This document shows positions 1 to 6,310 of a DNA stretch of 12,210 nucleotides, in pieces. A model generated the notes under the pieces. It was given only the letters and a program-made list of their open reading frames with translations. It was not told the DNA's origin and searched no databases. Location of the stretch: NCBI GenBank assembly GCA_964609385.1, contig CAZSSM010000136.1, positions 1-12,210 on the forward strand. The letters run 5' to 3'. The position numbers and the translations under genes were made by a program. The stretch is from CAZSSM01 sp964609385 (GTDB lineage Bacteria > Planctomycetota > Planctomycetia > Isosphaerales > Isosphaeraceae). Position 1 is the stretch's first letter; each line of letters begins with the position of its first letter.

Positions 1-1307
1 GGGCGTCGACGCGCCTGGAGCCAGAGCCGTTCCCAGAACGGGACCGGACGCGCCTCGATCGGTTGACCGCTCTGATAGCGCCTCAGGTCGTCGGCCAGGT
101 CGCCGGCGCGGACGTATCGTCGTTTCGGCGACTTCTGCAGACACTTCAGGGCGATCGTCTCGAGGTCGCGGGGGATCTTCGGTTGGAGCCGACGGGGTGA
201 GACGGGCTCACGCGCGAGGACCAGCATCAGGGTGTCCGTCGGCGAGGTCCCTTGGAACGGCGGCCGTCCGGTCAGGAGTTCGTAGAGGATCGCGCCGAGG
301 GCGTAGATGTCGATCGCGGGCGAGGCGGCGTTCGCGCTGGAGCCGGGCAGGGCCCGCTCGGGCGCCATGTAGCTGGGCGTGCCCAGGATCTCGTCGGTGC
401 CGGTCAGGTTGGACTCGGCGTCGGCGGCGACCGACTTGGCGATCCCGAAGTCGGTGATCAGCGGCCGACCTAGCCCACCGGGCGACGAGTCGGGACCGGG
501 GCGTGCCTTCGGATCCCCGTTTGGTTCGAGCAGGATGTTGGTCGGCTTGAGGTCGCGGTGGACGACGCCTTGATCGTGCGCGGCCTGGACCGCATCAGCG
601 AGCTGAGCGATCAGGATCGCGGCGGCTCGGGGATCTTGGGGCGTCGCGCCGATCCGCTCGTGCAGGTTACCGCCACCGACGTACTCCATCGCGAAGAACG
701 GCCGGCCGTCCAGGTCGCCCACCTCATAGATCGTCACGATGTTGGGGTGGCGGAGCTTGGCGATCGTCTCGGCCTCGACGCGGAACCGCGCCAGGCGTTC
801 CGGTCGCAATCGCCAAGCGCTGTCCAATGTTTTGAGGGCCACCACCCGGTTCAGGCCGACCTGACGCGCCCGGTAGACGATCCCCATCCCGCCTCGACCG
901 ATCACGCCGGCGATCGCGAAGCCCGGCGGCGACGGCAGGTCTGAGAGGCCCGGCAGGCCCGGGACGTCCGGTGAATCGATCGTCCAGGCCGAGTCCAAGT
1001 CGCGCCGGGTGGGATCCTCGATGGGACGGTCCCCGTCGATGTTATCGAGAGCAGGGCCGTCTTCTTGTCGGCCGGGCCCCGCGACGGTCAAGTCCGTATG
1101 GAGGTCGCGGAAGGCGTCCTGGAGGTGGTCCGAATACGGACCCAGGTCGGCCAGCGACTTCAAACGCGTCTGGCAGGTCGGGCAGGCGCCAACGTGCTCC
1201 TCGATGGCGGACAGATCGTCGTCGAGCGGGTCGTCGGGTCCGACCAGCAATGCCGCCAGAGTCCGCTCGTCGGGGCAGGGGATCGAAAGCAGAGGGGGCT
1301 GCGACAT
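1..1307 (-). CDS. Serine/threonine protein kinase with N-terminal zinc-finger-like motif (3' end off window)
   Basis: This is a Hanks-type Ser/Thr kinase, read by translating the minus strand from the ATG at 1307; 435 codons stay open to the window edge, so the C-terminus is missing. Residues 38-45 carry HxxxCxxC (H38, C42, C45), the pattern of zinc-binding anti-sigma (zf-HC2-like) domains. A linker rich in Asp, Pro and Gly follows. The kinase domain starts near residue 130: glycine loop GRGGMGIVYRA (137-147), ATP-binding Lys159 in VALK, catalytic loop HRDLKPTN (250-257, Asp252), DFG (286-288), GTPSYMAPE (309-317). All key residues are present, so it should be active. The region after about residue 420 would normally lead to a membrane segment or sensor domain, but this is outside the window. 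The Shine-Dalgarno match is weak, and an in-frame GTG nine codons upstream is an alternative start. The kinase call is firm; substrate and signal are unknown. Confidence 0.95.
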   Translation of the reverse strand, partial: MSQPPLLSIPCPDERTLAALLVGPDDPLDDDLSAIEEHVGACPTCQTRLKSLADLGPYSDHLQDAFRDLHTDLTVAGPGRQEDGPALDNIDGDRPIEDPTRRDLDSAWTIDSPDVPGLPGLSDLPSPPGFAIAGVIGRGGMGIVYRARQVGLNRVVALKTLDSAWRLRPERLARFRVEAETIAKLRHPNIVTIYEVGDLDGRPFFAMEYVGGGNLHERIGATPQDPRAAAILIAQLADAVQAAHDQGVVHRDLKPTNILLEPNGDPKARPGPDSSPGGLGRPLITDFGIAKSVAADAESNLTGTDEILGTPSYMAPERALPGSSANAASPAIDIYALGAILYELLTGRPPFQGTSPTDTLMLVLAREPVSPRRLQPKIPRDLETIALKCLQKSPKRRYVRAGDLADDLRRYQSGQPIEARPVPFWERLWLQARRR

Positions 1308-1365
1308 GGTCGTGGAAAGGCCCCTGATCACATGAGGATCCGGCGAGGGCGCGACGCGATTTCAG

Positions 1366-1402
1366 GTCGACGCCGGGGAGCGAATCCCCTAAGGGCGTCG
1401 AC
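1366..1402 (-). terminator. Long hairpin between metallopeptidase and kinase genes
   Basis: A perfect 9-bp inverted repeat, GTCGACGCC (1366-1374) and GGCGTCGAC (1394-1402), encloses a second GGGG/CCCC stem (1375-1378 with 1386-1389). Four unpaired bases lie on one side and the loop is 7 nt. It starts 34 bp after the metallopeptidase stop and ends 59 bp before the kinase ATG. No T-run follows on the minus strand, so it is not a canonical intrinsic terminator. It may instead be an mRNA-end or Rho-linked structure, or a leader structure of the kinase mRNA. Confidence 0.45.
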
Positions 1403-1435
1403 GTTGAGGCATGGTCCCGAATCCCGATTCCGGAG

Positions 1436-2308
1436 TCATCGTCCGATCGGCGTCTGTTCCGGGGTGACCGATTCGGACTGGGCGATCCGGCGCTTGAGGA
1501 CGGCGATCTCCTCTTTGAGCGCCTGGAACTTGGCCCGCAGGATCGGGTCCTCCTGAAGAAACCTGCGCATCCGGCTGGGATTGGCCATCGTCCAGCCGTA
1601 AAGCTCGGCTTTGTCCTCCGATGGATCGGTTTGGGCGTATCGGGTCACGAACCCCGGCGCCCATCGCGAGTAGCCCGGCACGTTCAGCGACACGTCGATC
1701 CCACTCGATAGCTTGCCACCACTGAGGGGCTGATATGCCTCGAGACCACCGCTCAGGGCGAGCCAATTGGAGTCCGGGGCGCCTCGGTGGACCGCGACGT
1801 CGATCAGGTGGAACACCTCGTGGTGGAAGTCCGAACGGATCAGATCGTTCCGGGAGACGAACTTGAGGTAGTCTAAGCCTTTACGACGCGCGTAAGCGGC
1901 GATCCGGCGGCTGTCCAGCCCGCTCGAGACGTCGAGGAACAGATACTCAGTCCCGGCCAGCACCAGGCCGGCGCGCTCGCCGGCCTTCTTGCCGTCCCGG
2001 AAGCTGAGCCCGCCGCAGAGCCAGATGGTACGGAGCCCGATCGCCTCGAGGATCTCTGGCGGGTAGCGCGGAATCTCCTCGAGGAGGATCCCCCGGTAGT
2101 CGGCCGCCGCCTGGCCGCTGGCCCGGCCGAAGACGACCTGCGCCGCCACCCGACCATCGGGATAGGTCACGGTCAACTGCATCGGCCGCTCGGCCCGAAG
2201 GATCCGGACCCCGTGGGAACGCTCCAGAGCCTTCAGACGCGCCGGCGTCGGGTCCTGGAGCCCCGGACCGGTCAAGGCGAGCATCAGGACGAGAGAGGTG
2301 CTAATCAC
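1436..2308 (-). CDS. Putative secreted zinc metallopeptidase (HExxH)
   Basis: This is a 290-residue protein with the GTG start at 2308. That start places a hydrophobic signal-like segment (VLMLALTGPGLQ) at the N-terminus. An in-frame TTG at 2416 would add 36 residues of Pro/Asp-rich sequence that does not look like protein. The core motif HHEVFHLID (162-170) contains HEVFH, a zinc-binding HExxH with Glu164 as the expected catalytic base. About 70 residues later SEDKAELYG supplies Glu235, a plausible third ligand. This HHE(F)H...EDKAE arrangement is one I associate with uncharacterised putative zinc-binding metallopeptidases. The last 35 residues (LRAKFQALKEEIAVLKRR) look like a short amphipathic helix or coiled coil. 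The n-region has no positive charge, so export is likely but not certain. Substrate is unknown. Part of the gene (2137-2241) recurs as a fragment near 7807-7912. Confidence 0.75.
   Translation of the reverse strand: MISTSLVLMLALTGPGLQDPTPARLKALERSHGVRILRAERPMQLTVTYPDGRVAAQVVFGRASGQAAADYRGILLEEIPRYPPEILEAIGLRTIWLCGGLSFRDGKKAGERAGLVLAGTEYLFLDVSSGLDSRRIAAYARRKGLDYLKFVSRNDLIRSDFHHEVFHLIDVAVHRGAPDSNWLALSGGLEAYQPLSGGKLSSGIDVSLNVPGYSRWAPGFVTRYAQTDPSEDKAELYGWTMANPSRMRRFLQEDPILRAKFQALKEEIAVLKRRIAQSESVTPEQTPIGR
2137..2241. repeat. Direct repeat, copy A (inside the metallopeptidase gene)
   Basis: This stretch matches 7807-7912 in the same orientation. Positions 2158-2228 are identical over 71 bp to 7829-7899. 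Outside this core the match continues with substitutions and a one-base length difference. In the metallopeptidase it encodes the segment from RLKALERSHG through AERPMQLTVTYPDG and a little beyond, just after the signal-like region. Confidence 0.9.
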
Positions 2309-2502
2309 AGGATGGTCTCGTTGAGGATTGCTCGGGGGAGTTTTCGGCGGTTCGGTTCCGGTGTCGGGTGTGATGTCGTCCCACCCTTGGCCATCATAGC
2401 CAACGACCCAGAGCAATCCGTAGTGACGGAAAAAGGCGATGGATTCCTGATTAAAGTTCGCCTTGCCGGCTCGCCTCGACTGGAGTTGGATCGTCCAGGT
2501 TT

Positions 2503-2556
2503 CTAATAAATCTTTGGTTTAGAGTTATGTTAAATTGCTAGTATAGAGTGGAATTG
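2503..2556 (-). promoter_or_regulatory. AT-rich block, probable promoter region of the metallopeptidase gene
   Basis: This block is roughly 70% A+T within a window that is strongly GC-rich, and lies about 200 bp upstream of the metallopeptidase GTG. It contains TATACT and TAACAT hexamers on the minus strand and TTGACA near its right edge on the plus strand. I could not find a -35/-10 pair with standard spacing facing the gene, so it is called on composition and position only. Confidence 0.3.
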
Positions 2557-2650
2557 ACAATCGGCGTTTCCTGAGCAGCCGAATCACTTCCAAGCGCGGG
2601 TGTCCCGATGGGTCCAACTCGCCGAGCACCTTTGCCGCGTGGGGAAGTCT

Positions 2651-2671
2651 CCTCAGCCTCGCCGGCTGAGG
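2651..2671. repeat. Perfect 8-bp inverted repeat
   Basis: CCTCAGCC (2651-2658) pairs with GGCTGAGG (2664-2671) across a 5-nt TCGCC loop. It lies 230 bp beyond the S9 peptidase stop codon. No T-run is next to it, so a terminator role is uncertain. Confidence 0.45.
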
Positions 2672-2812
2672 CGATCGAGAATCCGAAGAGCACCGCGACC
2701 GGCGCCGTCAGGACCGCGGAGAAGGTTCGACTCGGGAGTGGTTTCAGGAATAGGGTCTTTCTTGAGACGGATGAAAGATGAATTGCGGCTCATTCGACGA
2801 TCGGCCGATGCC

Positions 2813-2849
2813 CGGGGCCGTCCGACCGACGGCCCCGACGGTCGGGGCC
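2813..2849 (-). terminator. Overlapping GC-rich hairpins after the S9 peptidase gene
   Basis: A perfect 10-bp stem forms between CGGGGCCGTC (2813-2822) and GACGGCCCCG (2828-2837) with loop CGACC. A second stem uses part of the same sequence: GGCCCCGA (2831-2838) with TCGGGGCC (2842-2849), loop CGG. The two are mutually exclusive. They lie 52-88 bp downstream of the S9 peptidase stop, the place expected for a transcript end. No T-run follows on the minus strand, so if it terminates transcription it is not the canonical intrinsic type. Confidence 0.45.
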
Positions 2850-2900
2850 AGGACACGTCGATTTCCGCCAGCCTTGTGGCGGCGCTCCAGGCCGATCGCT

Positions 2901-5819
2901 TCACTCGCCCTTCTTAGGCGGGGACGTCGGGTCGGCGTCTCCCGTCGCATCGGCCTCGGAGGGACCGTTGGCCGCCTCACCTTTCGAGGCGAGGCGACGC
3001 GCCTCGTCCTCCACAGCATCGATCGCGATCCCCTCGCGGATCCACTCGGGGGCGGTTTCGCCCTTGAGGTAGTGACCGAACCACTCGAGGATGCGTCGGT
3101 GGTAGTCGACCTGGTTCGGCTCGCGACGGAATCCGTGGTCTTCGCCCTCGTAAACGAGGAAGACCATCGGCTTGCCGGCCCGTCGGGCGTAGTTGTAGAA
3201 CTCGGTCCCCTGGTCCCAATCGACCACCCCGTCATCGTCGCCGAAGGCCATCAGGATGGGGGTGTTCAGCTCGTGGACCTTGTGGATCGGCGAGTTGCGG
3301 TGGTGGGCCTCGGGGTCTTCCCAGTAAGGCACCTCCATCCGAGCCTGGCCGGTCTCCCAGTGGTCGACCTCCGGGATGCCGGGGTTCCAATGGATCTGGC
3401 CCATGAAGCTGACGAAATCGGTCAGCGGTGCCCCGGCCACCGAGGCGGCGAAGATGTCGGTCCGTGTTGGCAGGAAGGTCGCCTGGTACCCACCCCAGGA
3501 ATGGCCGATCAGCCCGACCCTCTCCGGATCGACCAGGCCGCGCTCGACCACCGCCTCGACGGCTGGCCGCACCGCCTCGAGCGCGCTGATGCCGGGATCT
3601 CGGGCGCGGTAGACGATGTCAGGCATCAGGACGAAGTACCCCGCCTGGGTCCAAGCGGTGAAGTTGTAATAGTCCCGCTCGTCGGGCACCTCGAAGGAAT
3701 GGATCGAAGGTGTTAGAATTTCATAGGTGTAAACGATCATTGGGTAGCATCGAGACCCGTCGTAATTTGCGGGGTAGAGGAGTCCGGCCTGGAGTCGGCG
3801 GCCGGCCAGGCTCTCGAACTCGAAGAGTTCCGATCGCGTCCAGGGATAGTCGGCCAGGAACGGGTTCGTTTCCGTGACCTGGCGGGCCCCGGCGAGGTCC
3901 GGGCCGGCGATGAAATAATCGGGCGAGTCATCGCGGGCCTCGGCGCTGAAGACGAAGACGTCGGCCCGCTCAGCCTTCGTGAGCCGGAGGAGCATCGCGT
4001 CCCGCTCGAGGAGTTGCTCGGGCTCGGCTTCCCCGGGTAGGAGCCGGGCGTAGCCCCGCCGTTCGGTCCACTCGCCACGGGTCCAGAAGTAGAGGGGCGA
4101 ATCGGGGTCGAAGCGTTCCTCATCGGGGTCGAGGTCCTCTAGCCGGTAGACGACCTCGTCCTCGGCGCCGCGGGTCAAGCGCGTCCCCCCCGAGCCGTCC
4201 GGGGCGATGCGCCAGACGTCGAAGCGGTCGTAGAGGAGGACGGCCTCATCGTCCCCCAGCCAGCCCCCGACGCCATGAGGCGGCAGCAGGTCGGTGGGCG
4301 TGTCGTACTCGGTGTCGGCGAAGTCGGCCTCGATCCCCTCTGTGAGGTTGGCCCGCATGCCCGTCCGGAGGTCATCGGCCCAGTAATCCGTCCCGTCGAA
4401 GGAGAGGAGGTATCGGCCGCCGGCGCTCGCCCAGTCGTGGCGGACCTTGCTCAGCAGTTGCGTCCGCTCGCCGGTCTCCACATCGACGACGAAGACGTCA
4501 TGATATGGCCTCCCGAACATCTTGCCCCAGGGATAAGGGGCCGACACCTGCTCCACGGCGTGCCGCCAGCCCTCGAGCAGTTCCGTCTCCTCCATCAGGT
4601 CCGAGCCGATCCGGACCAGGCGGTCGTCGTCGAGGTGCCAGATGGCAAGCAGGGTCCGCTTCGCATCGGCATCCTTCTCAGCCATTTGCCGAGGGACGAT
4701 GCGGACATCGGAGCTGTGCCAGATCTGGAGGTTCGGCAACTCCGGCTCGTCCGAATCCTCGTCGGCTCCCTCCTCGTCCGCGTCCGGATCCTCTTTGTCC
4801 TTCGAGGCAGCGTTCCGATCCCGAGATCGCAGGCCGAGCGCGATCATCGACCCGTCATCGGACCAACGGAGGTCCCCGTGACGGGACACCTCGATGCCTT
4901 TGCCGATCGGCGTGTGGTCGGGCCGGAGGACCACCCGCTCCGGCTCGTCTGCGTCCAACCCTCGCCAGGCGAGGACGGCGTAGGCGGTCCCGTCCTCGCT
5001 CGCGGGCTCGACGGTGCGGAACACCACGAGGTCGGTCGCGTCCTCTCGCCAGACCAGGCCGCGATAGGCCGAGCCCGAGGAATCGAGGGACTGGAGCCGC
5101 CCACTCGCGGCATCGTAGACCTGGACCCCGTTGCCCGAATCGTCACCCCTCATCACGACGAAGGCCAGCAAGGGATCGGCCTTGGACCAGGCGAACTCGG
5201 CGACGTTGCCGAACGTCGTCTCGGCCCCCGTCTCGACGTCGAAGAGGCGGAGATCAGCCCCCTTTCCCTCCGGCTCGTCGGGCGCATATCCAAGCAGTGC
5301 GAGGAAGCGCCCCGATTCGTCGAAGGAGGCCTCACGGACGTCGTCGAAGATCCGCTCCTCCTGCCCATCGGCGAGTCGGAGCAGGCCGACGCCCATGCGG
5401 ACCGGCTCCTTCTTCCGTACCAGTCGTTTCTTCTCCGCCTCGGAGACGCCGACGGTCCAGGAGATCCAGCCCCCCGACGCTGAGAACTGAGGCGCGCTTC
5501 CTTCGACGAACGCCCACTCGGCGTCCCCATCGAGCTGGCGGATGTGCAGTGTGTATGTCCGGTCGACTTTCCGCGTCCGGTAGGCCAGCCATCGGCCATC
5601 CGGGGAGAGCTTCGGGCTGCCCCAAAGCGCCTCCCATCGGCCGTACTCGGCCGGGGATAGGCTCGGCCTCGATCCCGTTGCTTGCGAGCGCGGGGGCTCG
5701 GCTGCTCGTGACGGCGTGGTGAAGCCGGCCGATATCGTCAGCAGGAGCAAGAGCAGGGTCGTGAGGCCGATCCATCCTGGCGGGGAGATCGGCGAAGACA
5801 TCGCTTTCGGTCCAATCAT
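2901..5819 (-). CDS. Secreted S9-family (prolyl oligopeptidase-type) serine peptidase
   Basis: This 972-residue exported peptidase has a signal peptide (hydrophobic core GLTTLLLLLLTISAG, 18-32, likely cleaved near SRAA, 37-40). Residues 50-650 look like a beta-propeller of TolB/PD40-like blades (for example LSPDGRWLAY 71-80 and WSDDGSMIALGL 319-330). The C-terminal alpha/beta-hydrolase domain (about 660-920) has an apparently complete triad: Ser774 in GHSWGGY, Asp863 in FGDDDGVV, His895 in GEDHGF. Related S9 enzymes cleave peptides at Pro or small residues; the exact specificity cannot be read here. It is longer than the usual 600-750 residues because of an enlarged propeller with an acidic insert (343-359) and a polar C-terminal tail (about 936-972). 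The ATG at 5819 has GGAG 11 nt upstream; an internal Met at codon 7 is an alternative. It appears to be a single-gene unit. Confidence 0.9.
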   Translation of the reverse strand: MIGPKAMSSPISPPGWIGLTTLLLLLLTISAGFTTPSRAAEPPRSQATGSRPSLSPAEYGRWEALWGSPKLSPDGRWLAYRTRKVDRTYTLHIRQLDGDAEWAFVEGSAPQFSASGGWISWTVGVSEAEKKRLVRKKEPVRMGVGLLRLADGQEERIFDDVREASFDESGRFLALLGYAPDEPEGKGADLRLFDVETGAETTFGNVAEFAWSKADPLLAFVVMRGDDSGNGVQVYDAASGRLQSLDSSGSAYRGLVWREDATDLVVFRTVEPASEDGTAYAVLAWRGLDADEPERVVLRPDHTPIGKGIEVSRHGDLRWSDDGSMIALGLRSRDRNAASKDKEDPDADEEGADEDSDEPELPNLQIWHSSDVRIVPRQMAEKDADAKRTLLAIWHLDDDRLVRIGSDLMEETELLEGWRHAVEQVSAPYPWGKMFGRPYHDVFVVDVETGERTQLLSKVRHDWASAGGRYLLSFDGTDYWADDLRTGMRANLTEGIEADFADTEYDTPTDLLPPHGVGGWLGDDEAVLLYDRFDVWRIAPDGSGGTRLTRGAEDEVVYRLEDLDPDEERFDPDSPLYFWTRGEWTERRGYARLLPGEAEPEQLLERDAMLLRLTKAERADVFVFSAEARDDSPDYFIAGPDLAGARQVTETNPFLADYPWTRSELFEFESLAGRRLQAGLLYPANYDGSRCYPMIVYTYEILTPSIHSFEVPDERDYYNFTAWTQAGYFVLMPDIVYRARDPGISALEAVRPAVEAVVERGLVDPERVGLIGHSWGGYQATFLPTRTDIFAASVAGAPLTDFVSFMGQIHWNPGIPEVDHWETGQARMEVPYWEDPEAHHRNSPIHKVHELNTPILMAFGDDDGVVDWDQGTEFYNYARRAGKPMVFLVYEGEDHGFRREPNQVDYHRRILEWFGHYLKGETAPEWIREGIAIDAVEDEARRLASKGEAANGPSEADATGDADPTSPPKKGE

Positions 5820-5830
5820 GCTGATTGAGT

Positions 5831-5834
5831 CTCC
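5831..5834 (-). promoter_or_regulatory. Ribosome binding site of the S9 peptidase gene
   Basis: GGAG on the minus strand lies 11 nt before the ATG at 5819. The alternative ATG at 5801 has no comparable site, so this favours the upstream start, although the spacing is slightly long. Confidence 0.45.
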
Positions 5835-5897
5835 GCATCGCGATCCGAGGGATCAATTACGATTCAAGAGGCGAGAGGTTTCTGATCCGGAGCGGAT

Positions 5898-5937
5898 CCC
5901 ATGTGCCCCGAGCAGTCGGGGCCCGGCCGGGCATGGG
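5898..5937. repeat. Cluster of nested inverted repeats upstream of the S9 peptidase gene
   Basis: CCCATG (5898-5903) and CATGGG (5932-5937) form an outer stem. Inside it lie CCCCGA/TCGGGG (5906-5911 with 5916-5921, loop GCAG) and the 12-bp palindrome GCCCGGCCGGGC (5921-5932), which partly compete for the same bases. It lies 93-132 bp beyond the lipoprotein stop and about 80 bp upstream of the S9 peptidase ATG. It could end the DUF1559-lipoprotein transcript or lie in the peptidase leader. A smaller stem, CGTCCG/CGGACG with loop CGA, is at 6006-6020, next to the lipoprotein stop. Confidence 0.45.
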
Positions 5938-6029
5938 CAGTGCGACATTGTGTCCAGACAGGGACCACACCGCGACGGGCCATCGTCGTCGTTTTCCCGG
6001 GGATCCGTCCGCGACGGACGCGCGTGAGT

Positions 6030-6275
6030 TTAAGGGCGACCCTCAGGCTGGCTCGACCCGGTCTCGGAGCCGAGGTCGCCGAATTCCCGTTCGAGCCGCA
6101 TCCGATGGATCTCGGGCGGTATGACATCGGCGGGCGGGGTGACGCTGCGCTCCTCGTACTCCTCACGCAACTGGGCCTCCTGACGTTCGGCGATCCCCTC
6201 GGGGGAGTCCCCACAGCCCGGGACCGCGACGACGAGGCAGGCCAGTCCCACCCAGAAAAATCGACACTTGATCAT
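6030..6275 (-). CDS. Small lipoprotein of unknown function
   Basis: This 81-residue protein begins MIKCRFFWVGLACLVVAVPGC: a positively charged start, a hydrophobic stretch and a lipobox ending in Cys21, so it is expected to be lipid-anchored after signal peptidase II cleavage. The mature part (about 61 residues) is strongly charged, with a Glu/Arg-rich segment (near 26-43) and PPADVIPPEIHRMRLEREFG. No enzyme motif is visible. GGGG on the minus strand lies 7 nt before the ATG, a plausible ribosome binding site. It starts 35 bp after the DUF1559 stop and is probably co-transcribed with it. In my knowledge of planctomycete genomes, DUF1559 genes often have a small lipoprotein next to them, which suggests a shared envelope role. 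I do not recognise a named family. Confidence 0.8.
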   Translation of the reverse strand: MIKCRFFWVGLACLVVAVPGCGDSPEGIAERQEAQLREEYEERSVTPPADVIPPEIHRMRLEREFGDLGSETGSSQPEGRP

Positions 6276-6310
6276 AAAAATGCCCCTGTCTTTTGGGGAG
6301 AGCTTTGTCG

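Larger units (their letters stand above)
2309..2900. other. Gene-poor interval between metallopeptidase and S9 peptidase genes
   Basis: I see no convincing gene here on either strand; the short open frames are rich in Arg and Ser and have no start signals or recognisable motifs. What it does hold is an AT-rich block near 2503-2556 and GC-rich inverted repeats at 2651-2671 and 2813-2849, listed separately. It forms the 5' region of the metallopeptidase gene and the 3' region of the S9 peptidase gene. If the TTG at 2416 were used, the first 108 bp would be coding. Confidence 0.6.

Noticed and set aside
2309..2416. N-terminal extension of the metallopeptidase from a TTG at 2416
   Set aside because: The extra 36 residues (Asp, Pro, Thr-rich) would place the hydrophobic signal-like segment internally, and TTG starts are rare. 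The GTG at 2308 gives a sensible signal, though its ribosome binding site is weak, so some doubt remains.
4275..5722. Two long plus-strand open frames (about 400 codons each) opposite the S9 peptidase gene
   Set aside because: They overlap each other in different frames, one is almost pure Arg/Pro/Ser, and neither has a recognised domain. They are shadows of the peptidase gene.
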